From the NCBI GenBank assembly GCA_023260815.1, contig JALQUE010000121.1, forward strand, positions 1-11,912: a DNA stretch of 11,912 bases. Reading direction: 5' to 3'. The translations under genes and the position numbers were made by a program. Positions 7,145 through 11,912 of this stretch are shown here, piece by piece. Within the stretch, counting starts at the first letter, position 1, and every line of letters starts with the position of its first letter. This DNA comes from Roseovarius sp. (lineage in GTDB: Bacteria > Pseudomonadota > Alphaproteobacteria > Rhodobacterales > Rhodobacteraceae). The notes beneath the pieces are model-generated. The model had not been told where the DNA came from and searched no databases. It worked only from the letters and a program-made list of their open reading frames with translations.

Positions 7145-7160
7145 GGAAGGGCGGTTAACG

Positions 7161-8861
7161 GTGAGCGTGGGTATCATCATGCTTGTTCACACGGCGTTCG
7201 ACCGTGCGGAGCAGGTTGCAAGGCACTGGGCGGCCTCGGGCTGTCCGATCGTGATCCATGCCGACAAATCCGTGCCCATGAAAACCTACAACGCCTTCGT
7301 CAAGGCGCTGTCCGATCTGCCGGATGTCAGGTTCAGCAAGCGGCATCGCTGTGAATGGGGCACATGGGGTCTGGTGGCCGCGACCCAGAGCGCCGCGCAG
7401 ATCATGCTGGATGAGTTCAGGGACGTGCGGCATGTCTATCTGGCGTCGGGGTCGTGCCTGCCGCTGCGCCCGGTGCAGGAGTTGATCGACTACCTGGCCG
7501 ACCGACCGCAGACCGATTTCATCGAATCCGCCACCACCGCCGATGTCCCCTGGACCATCGGGGGGCTGGATCATGAACGCTTCACGCTGCGTTTTCCGTT
7601 TTCATGGCGCAAGAACAGATTTCTTTTCGACCGGTATGTCGCACTGCAGCGCAGGCTTGGACTCAAGCGGCGCATTCCCAACGGTATCGTGCCACATATG
7701 GGCAGCCAGTGGTGGTGCCTGACCCGGCAGACGCTATCGGCCATTCTGTCGGACCCGGACAGACCGGAATATGACAGGTATTTCCGGCATGTGTGGATCC
7801 CCGACGAAAGCTATTTCCAGACACTCGCGCGGCAGTATTCTCTCCAGATCGAAAGCCGGTCCCTGACGCTGTCGAAATTCGATTATCAGGGCAAGCCGCA
7901 TATCTTCTACGATGATCACCTGCAGCTTCTGAGGCGATCGGATTGCTTTGTGGCGCGCAAGATATGGCCCTTTGCCAATCGGCTTTACGATGCCTTCCTG
8001 ACAGATGGCGCCGCTGCGATGAAACGGACCGAGCCGAACCCCGGCAAGATTGACCGCATCTTCGCCAAGGCGGTGGAGAGGCGCACACGCGGACGGCCGG
8101 GATTATACATGCAAAGCCGGTTTCCGGTGGAAGGGCGCGAGAATGGCCTGACCTGCGCGCGGTATTCGGTGTTCGAGGGATTTGGCGATCTTTTCGAGAA
8201 CTTCGACTCGTGGTTGGCGAGGGCGACGGGCGCGCGGGTCCATGGGCATCTTTTCGCGCCGGACCGCGCCGAGTTTTCCGATGGTCAGACGGTGATGAAC
8301 GGTGCGCTGAGCGACAGCGCGAAGCTGCGCGATTACAATCCGCGCGCCTTTTTTGCCAGTCTGATATGGAACACACGTGGCGAACGGCAGTGTTTCCAGA
8401 TGGGACCGCGCGACCATATCAAGACTATCGAATGGGATATCGCCAAGGATCCCAATGCGCAGATTTCGGTGATTACCGGGGCGTGGGCGGTGCCCCTGTT
8501 CAAGTCGAACCAGAATTTCGGCGATATCCGGCAGGAGGCCGCGCGGCTACAGCAGATCGAAAGCAAACACCTGGAAGTGTTGCGGTCGCCTTGGGCCAAG
8601 GCGCGCATCCGCATCTGGACCATGGCCGAGTTCATCGAAGCCCCCATGGAGCCGCTGCAGACGATCATCGACGAGATCGGTCAGCAAAACATGCGTGGCC
8701 TGTCGGAGGTGCCAAAGATGGCCGACTTGAGCGGATTCGGGCAATTCTTGCAAAACCTCAAGAATCAGGGGATGCATCCTTATCTGATGGGGGATTTTCC
8801 GGTGGCGCATGGGCCGCATGAACCTCAGCAGAACAAGCCGAAACCTTATCTGGTGCAATAA
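7161..8861 (+). CDS. Core-2/I-branching-type glycosyltransferase with large C-terminal region
   Basis: Predicted GT14-like transferase (Branch domain, the family of beta-1,6-N-acetylglucosaminyltransferases). In residues 1-about 260 I see IIMLVH (5-10), VIHADKSVP (31-39), WGTWGLVAATQSAAQIML (66-83), the LASGSCLPL segment (95-102) matching the LSG-D-PL of core-2 enzymes, GSQWWCL (181-187) and PDESYFQTL (214-222), whose glutamate corresponds to the probable catalytic base of the family. Residues about 312-550 form a further region of some 240 residues that I do not recognise; roseobacter homologues carry a similar extension, labelled as a domain of unknown function as far as I recall. The GTG at 7161 follows GGAAGGGCGG at 6 bases. 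The gene lies 16 bases after a GT2 gene and 6 bases before the sulfotransferase, so co-expression is likely. Donor sugar is unproven. Confidence 0.83.
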   Translation: MSVGIIMLVHTAFDRAEQVARHWAASGCPIVIHADKSVPMKTYNAFVKALSDLPDVRFSKRHRCEWGTWGLVAATQSAAQIMLDEFRDVRHVYLASGSCLPLRPVQELIDYLADRPQTDFIESATTADVPWTIGGLDHERFTLRFPFSWRKNRFLFDRYVALQRRLGLKRRIPNGIVPHMGSQWWCLTRQTLSAILSDPDRPEYDRYFRHVWIPDESYFQTLARQYSLQIESRSLTLSKFDYQGKPHIFYDDHLQLLRRSDCFVARKIWPFANRLYDAFLTDGAAAMKRTEPNPGKIDRIFAKAVERRTRGRPGLYMQSRFPVEGRENGLTCARYSVFEGFGDLFENFDSWLARATGARVHGHLFAPDRAEFSDGQTVMNGALSDSAKLRDYNPRAFFASLIWNTRGERQCFQMGPRDHIKTIEWDIAKDPNAQISVITGAWAVPLFKSNQNFGDIRQEAARLQQIESKHLEVLRSPWAKARIRIWTMAEFIEAPMEPLQTIIDEIGQQNMRGLSEVPKMADLSGFGQFLQNLKNQGMHPYLMGDFPVAHGPHEPQQNKPKPYLVQ

Positions 8862-8867
8862 CCCCGC

Positions 8868-10298
8868 ATGACCGGCCCTTTTGATTACTTCGTGGTGTTC
8901 GCGGAAATGCGCACCGGTTCGAATTTTCTCGAGACCAATCTGAATGCGTTCGACGGGTTCGACTGCCATGGAGAGGCGTTCAATCCGCATTTCATCGGTT
9001 ACCCGAACCGGACTGAAATACTGGGCGTCACGCAGGCGATGCGCGATGCTGACCCCTTGCGTCTGATCAAGGCGATCAAGACCGAGTCGAAAGGTCTGGG
9101 CGGGTTCCGGTTTTTTCACGATCACGACCGGCGCGTTCTGGATATCAGCCTTGATGATCCACGCTGCGCCAAGATCGTGCTGACGCGAAATCCGGTCGAC
9201 AGCTATGTGTCATGGAAAATCGCGCAGGCGACGGGCCAATGGAAGCTGACCAACGTCAAGCGCCGCCGTGACAGCAAGGTGCGGTTCGATGTTGCGGAGT
9301 TCGAGAAACACGTGGCCCATTTGCAGTCGTTTCAGGTGTTTTTGCTGAACAGGCTTCAGGTGACGGGGCAGACGGCGTTCTACGTGGCCTATGAGGACAT
9401 CCAGAGCCTTGACGTGGTCAATGGTCTGGCCCGGTTCCTTGGCAGCGATGAACGGCTTGAGGCGCTTGATGAGTCTTTGAAGATACAGAACCCCGGCTCC
9501 CTGGAAGACAAGGTTTCGAATTACGACGAGATGGAGCGCGCATTGTCGGGGCAAGACCTGTTCAATCTGACGCGCACCCCGAATTTCGAACCTCGGCGCG
9601 GTGCGGCGGTGCCGGCCTATGTCACGGGCGCGCGGGCGCCTTTGCTGTATATGCCGGTGCGGTCCGGTCCCGAGGATGAGGTGCGCGCGTGGATGGCCGC
9701 GCTGGACGATGTTTCGCAAGAGACACTTCCCACACATCTGAACCAGAAAGCCCTGCGTCAGTGGAAGCGTCGGAATCCCGGGCATCGCAGCTTTACCGTG
9801 CTGCGTCATCCGGTGGCCCGGGCGCATGACGCCTTTTGCAAGAAGATCCTGTCGAACGGGCCGGGCGCCTTTACGGATATTCGCAAGACGCTCCGTAATT
9901 TTTACAAGATACCCATCCCCGGCGGCGAGCCTGATGCGACATATGACCGACGCGCCCATCGAGAGGCGTTTGTGGGGTTCCTGAATTTTCTGCGTGCCAA
10001 TCTTTCAGGTCAGACCAACATTCGGACCGACGCGCATTGGGCGTCCCAAGTGGCGATTTTGCAGGGTATGGCCCAGTTCGGGATCCCGGACATGGTGCTG
10101 CGGGAAGCAGATATGGCCAAGCATCTCACCATGCTGGCGGGGCAGATCGGATATTCGGCGGCCAAGACACCAGAGCGCGCGCCAGACGACAGCCCATTCG
10201 CACTGGCGGACATCTATGACGACGAGATCGAAGCGCTGGTCAGCGATATCTATCAGCGCGATTACGTGATGTTCGGGTTCGAGCCCTGGACAGGCTGA
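8868..10298 (+). CDS. Sulfotransferase (Stf0/NodH-like) with a second, degenerate sulfotransferase-like module
   Basis: Predicted PAPS-dependent carbohydrate sulfotransferase, 476 residues, about twice the length of a simple one. The N-terminal module has the 5'-phosphosulfate loop EMRTGSNFLETNLN (13-26) and the 3'-phosphate motif IVLTRNPVDSYVSW (103-116), with GEAFNP (35-40) as in Stf0/NodH-type enzymes. From about residue 258 a second module appears: LLYMPVRSGPEDEVRAWMAAL (259-279) is in the place of a 5'-loop but lacks its usual K/R-T/S-G-S/T core, TVLRHPVARAHDAF (310-323) looks like an intact 3'-phosphate motif, and HWASQ (390-394) and YQRDYVMFGFEPW (462-474) resemble the end of Sulfotransfer_2 proteins. 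It starts 6 bases after the previous stop with no strong ribosome site, so translational coupling is likely. The likely acceptor is the glycan built by the upstream transferases. Confidence 0.82.
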   Translation: MTGPFDYFVVFAEMRTGSNFLETNLNAFDGFDCHGEAFNPHFIGYPNRTEILGVTQAMRDADPLRLIKAIKTESKGLGGFRFFHDHDRRVLDISLDDPRCAKIVLTRNPVDSYVSWKIAQATGQWKLTNVKRRRDSKVRFDVAEFEKHVAHLQSFQVFLLNRLQVTGQTAFYVAYEDIQSLDVVNGLARFLGSDERLEALDESLKIQNPGSLEDKVSNYDEMERALSGQDLFNLTRTPNFEPRRGAAVPAYVTGARAPLLYMPVRSGPEDEVRAWMAALDDVSQETLPTHLNQKALRQWKRRNPGHRSFTVLRHPVARAHDAFCKKILSNGPGAFTDIRKTLRNFYKIPIPGGEPDATYDRRAHREAFVGFLNFLRANLSGQTNIRTDAHWASQVAILQGMAQFGIPDMVLREADMAKHLTMLAGQIGYSAAKTPERAPDDSPFALADIYDDEIEALVSDIYQRDYVMFGFEPWTG

Positions 10299-10306
10299 TC
10301 GGCGCG

Positions 10307-10328
10307 TCAGGCGGCCTGTGCCGCCTGA
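10307..10328. terminator. GC-rich hairpin between convergent sulfotransferase and ptsN
   Basis: TCAGGCGG (10307-10314) and CCGCCTGA (10321-10328) form a perfect 8-bp stem with a 6-base loop, covering the ptsN stop codon and its Ala-Gln-Ala-Ala tail. It lies 8 bases after the sulfotransferase stop. Neither strand has a T-run after it, so it is at best a weak or bidirectional terminator or an mRNA 3'-end stabiliser. Confidence 0.3.
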
Positions 10329-10771
10329 GCCTCGGTCACGATGGTATAAAGCGTGGACGGGTCCATGTTGGCGCGCAGCTTGGCGCAGACCGACGGATCG
10401 CGAAGGGTGCGTGACACCAGCGCAAGCGCCTTGAGGTGTTCGACGCCAGCATCGCGCGGGGCAAACAGCGCAAACGCCAGATCGACCGGCTGTCGATCCA
10501 CGGAATCGAAATCGATCGGCTTTTCCAGCAGAACCAGTGCGCCCACGACTTCGTCCAGGTTATCGAGGCGGGCATGGGGAAGGGCAACGCCATTCCCTAC
10601 GCCCGTTGGGCCGAGGCTTTCGCGTTCCTGCAAAGCCTCGATCACCAGGGATTGATCGAGCTTGTAGACCGATTCCGCAATGCCGCCCAGCTCATGCAGG
10701 AGGCGCTTCTTGCTTGATACCGCAGACAACACGCGGACGGCCTCGGGCTTGAGGATCATTTGAATATCCAT
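10307..10771 (-). CDS. ptsN: Nitrogen-PTS regulatory protein EIIA-Ntr
   Basis: Cytosolic regulator of the nitrogen phosphotransferase system. It takes phosphate from NPr and signals to partners such as potassium transport and stress regulators in other proteobacteria. The 154 residues match the family length. The phosphorylated histidine is H66 in GNGVALPHARL (59-69), preceded by the usual ERESLGPTGVGNG segment (49-61); the C-terminal half (AFALFAPRDAGVEHLKALALVSRTL) is typical of EIIA domains of the fructose/Ntr class. ATG at 10771 with GAGAG 7 bases upstream. It follows hpf by 51 bases on the same strand, the standard hpf-ptsN order of proteobacteria, so one transcript is likely. A small CAACC-A-GGTTG dyad (10783-10793) lies just upstream. 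It converges with the sulfotransferase gene 8 bases away. Confidence 0.95.
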   Translation of the reverse strand: MDIQMILKPEAVRVLSAVSSKKRLLHELGGIAESVYKLDQSLVIEALQERESLGPTGVGNGVALPHARLDNLDEVVGALVLLEKPIDFDSVDRQPVDLAFALFAPRDAGVEHLKALALVSRTLRDPSVCAKLRANMDPSTLYTIVTEAQAAQAA

Positions 10772-10822
10772 CTATCGGCTCTCAACCAGGTTGGGTTTTC
10801 CCTTCCCGGTACCTCGTGTTTG

Positions 10823-11386
10823 TTAAGGGTCGATCCAGCCGATGTTGCCATCTTCGCGGCGATACACGACGTTGAGACCCTTGTTTCCCTCGTTTCGGAA
10901 CACGAGGACAGGAGCGCCCGCCAACTCCATCTGCATCACCGCTTCGCCGACAGACAGGGACGGTATCTGCGTCTCCATCTCGGCGATGATGATCGGCTGG
11001 AGGGTTTCCGGCTCCGAATCCACGTCTTCCCATTCCGAAGCGAGGATATAGGAGGACGCGCCGGAAAGTTCAACCGGCTGCGGACGATCCTTGTGGTGGT
11101 CCTTGAGGCGACGTTTATACCGCCGAAGTTGCTTTTCCATCTTGGCGCAGCATTGATCGAATGCGCTGTAGATTTCATGGGCATGGGCCTTGGCCTGCGC
11201 GGTCAGGCCGGTTGACAGATGCACGATGGTTTCACAGGCATATTCGCTGGCGTTTTTGGAAAAGATCACATGCGCATCGGTCGGGCGTTCGGCGTATTTT
11301 GCCACGGCTTCGCCGAGTTCTGTCTTGACGTGCGTTTGCAGCGCTTCGCCCACGTCGATCTGCTTGCCACTGATTTGATAGCGCAT
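10823..11386 (-). CDS. hpf: Ribosome hibernation promoting factor, long form
   Basis: Binds the 30S decoding region and drives formation of inactive 100S ribosome dimers in stationary phase. The 187 residues comprise an S30AE/RaiA-like N-terminal domain (about 1-100; MRYQISGKQIDVGEALQ at the start and the basic KQLRRYKRRLKDHHK at 85-99) and a C-terminal dimerisation domain (about 131-187) with SVGEAVMQMEL (145-155), VFRNEGNKGLNVVYRREDG (162-180) and the ending GWIDP. That makes it the long type, as in most alphaproteobacteria, not the short gamma-proteobacterial Hpf. The ATG at 11386 is chosen because AAGGAG lies 5 bases upstream and the S30AE domain starts there; the frame stays open for 49 more codons, but that extension is the leader. 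Followed by ptsN. Confidence 0.95.
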   Translation of the reverse strand: MRYQISGKQIDVGEALQTHVKTELGEAVAKYAERPTDAHVIFSKNASEYACETIVHLSTGLTAQAKAHAHEIYSAFDQCCAKMEKQLRRYKRRLKDHHKDRPQPVELSGASSYILASEWEDVDSEPETLQPIIIAEMETQIPSLSVGEAVMQMELAGAPVLVFRNEGNKGLNVVYRREDGNIGWIDP

Positions 11387-11391
11387 CTTCA

Positions 11392-11397
11392 CTCCTT
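11392..11397 (-). promoter_or_regulatory. Ribosome binding site of hpf
   Basis: AAGGAG on the minus strand, 5 bases before ATG 11386. It decides between this start and upstream in-frame ATGs, which have no comparable site. Confidence 0.8.
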
Positions 11398-11464
11398 CAT
11401 TTGACATTCCGGGGGCGTCCATCGTGCGCGTTGGGCACGGATGTCTGTCACGTCCGGATGCGGG

Positions 11465-11549
11465 AAAAAGACATCTTGCCGGCTTGTCCAATGCCGCCCC
11501 GCTGAAGCGGGAAACGACGGAGGCGTGGCACATAAATCCAAGATGTCAT
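11465..11549 (-). ncRNA. Structured leader or short RNA upstream of hpf
   Basis: On the minus strand GACATCTTG (11547-11539) pairs perfectly with CAAGATGTC (11478-11470). Five U residues follow at once (11469-11465). Inside the loop is a second hairpin, CCCGC-TTCA-GCGGG (11511-11498). The predicted transcription start (about 11549) falls just before the first arm, so the RNA would be about 85 nt with its ends paired. A third repeat, AGACATC (11446-11440), can pair with the second arm instead. This fits a terminator/antiterminator leader or a discrete small RNA; I recognise no named family. Structure is seen in the sequence, function is inferred. Confidence 0.4.
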
Positions 11550-11550
11550 A

Positions 11551-11562
11551 CCTCAATTGAGG
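11551..11562. promoter_or_regulatory. 12-bp perfect palindrome over the hpf -10 element
   Basis: CCTCAATTGAGG reads the same on both strands and covers the probable -10 hexamer, a good place for a repressor site. No regulator is recognised from this sequence. Confidence 0.35.
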
Positions 11563-11584
11563 CGCTTTTGCCCGCGCTTGTCAA
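11556..11584 (-). promoter_or_regulatory. Probable sigma70 promoter of hpf-ptsN
   Basis: Minus strand: perfect TTGACA (11584-11579), a 17-bp spacer and a poor -10 CTCAAT (11561-11556). A perfect -35 with a weak -10 is acceptable for Rhodobacteraceae housekeeping promoters. It would start RNA near 11549, leaving a leader of about 160 nt before hpf. Confidence 0.5.
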
Positions 11585-11631
11585 TGGAGATTAGACGGGC
11601 AGTCAGCGATCTGCGGGCCGTTGCCGGGGGA

Positions 11632-11912
11632 TCAGGAAATGCGGAAATTGTCGCCAAGATAAACCCGGCGGACATTCTCGTTCTCGACGACTTCGGCGGG
11701 GCTGCCGGACATCAGAACCTTGCCGTCATGCAGGATATAGGCGCGATCCACGATTTCGAGTGTTTCCCGCACATTGTGGTCCGTGATCAGAACCCCGATA
11801 CCACGTTTCTTGAGATCCGCCACAAGGTGCCGGATATCGCCGACCGAGATCGGATCGACCCCGGCGAAGGGTTCATCCAGCAGCAGATACTTGGGATGGG
11901 CGGCCAGGCAAC
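11632..11912 (-). CDS. lptB: LPS export ABC transporter ATP-binding protein LptB, C-terminal part
   Basis: ATPase of the LptB2FG complex that pulls LPS from the inner membrane toward the outer membrane. Only the last 92 codons are in the window; the gene begins beyond the right edge. They include the Walker B region YLLLDEPFAGVDP with its D-loop, the switch histidine in LITDHNVRETL, and the C-terminal RVYLGDNFRIS. That ending matches the tail of E. coli LptB (RVYLGEDFRL) and separates it from generic LivF/LivG-type ATPases. In E. coli the order is lptB-rpoN-hpf-ptsN; here a 245-bp non-coding stretch with its own promoter lies between lptB and hpf, and rpoN is absent. I see no clear terminator directly after the stop. 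Walker A and the ABC signature are outside the window. Confidence 0.94.
   Translation of the reverse strand, partial: CLAAHPKYLLLDEPFAGVDPISVGDIRHLVADLKKRGIGVLITDHNVRETLEIVDRAYILHDGKVLMSGSPAEVVENENVRRVYLGDNFRIS

Noticed and set aside
11498..11511. CCCGCTGAAGCGGG hairpin as an independent terminator
   Set aside because: No T-run follows on either strand; it is better read as the inner hairpin of the hpf leader structure.
11387..11533. Longer hpf start adding 49 residues
   Set aside because: The added part has no similarity to Hpf N-termini and lies in the structured leader. AAGGAG is placed exactly for ATG 11386.

Overview
The window looks like chromosome of a marine alphaproteobacterium of the Rhodobacteraceae (Roseobacter group). 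The evidence is high GC, frequent GTG/TTG starts behind good Shine-Dalgarno sequences, and the gene set: an lptB-hpf-ptsN neighbourhood without rpoN, plus roseobacter-style glycosyltransferases. The species cannot be named from this. I see no tRNA, rRNA, CRISPR array, insertion sequence or integrase.

Layout. (1) 2-334, + strand: the C-terminal part of an AlkB-type DNA dealkylase, cut by the window edge. (2) 363-1184, - strand: an ABC-2 polysaccharide-export permease (KpsM-like) with no partner ATPase in view. (3) 1322-2919, + strand: cysQ and kdsB, overlapping by one base, fired from a region divergent to the permease and closed by a convincing intrinsic terminator at 2925-2946. (4) 3046-10298, + strand: galU, galE, two tandem paralogous GT2-type glycosyltransferases, a Core-2/I-branching-type (GT14-like) glycosyltransferase with a large unexplained C-terminal region, and a large sulfotransferase. 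The genes are closely packed except for a 127-bp AT-rich gap between the two GT2 genes. (5) 10307-11912, - strand: ptsN, hpf (long form) and the C-terminal part of lptB, convergent with block 4.

How the genes fit together (inference). GalU and GalE make UDP-glucose and UDP-galactose. The three glycosyltransferases would assemble or branch a surface glycan. The sulfotransferase would decorate it using PAPS, and CysQ would remove the inhibitory PAP by-product. KdsB would supply CMP-Kdo or a related ulosonate, a building block of LPS core and of the lipid anchor of ABC-exported capsules. The permease is of the type that exports such glycans. The simplest reading is an envelope-glycan locus, possibly making a sulfated polysaccharide, beside LPS transport (lptB) and stress/nitrogen-PTS control genes (hpf, ptsN).

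The most interesting unexplained signal is the 245-bp region upstream of hpf. It has a perfect -35 hexamer, a 12-bp palindrome over the probable -10, and then a leader whose two ends pair through a perfect 9-bp stem followed by five U residues. A third, downstream copy of the repeat could compete for the same strand, which is the architecture of an attenuator, riboswitch or short RNA. Other points worth attention are a degenerate second sulfotransferase module fused in one protein, KdsB motif changes at metal-site positions, and overlapping divergent promoters between the permease and cysQ.
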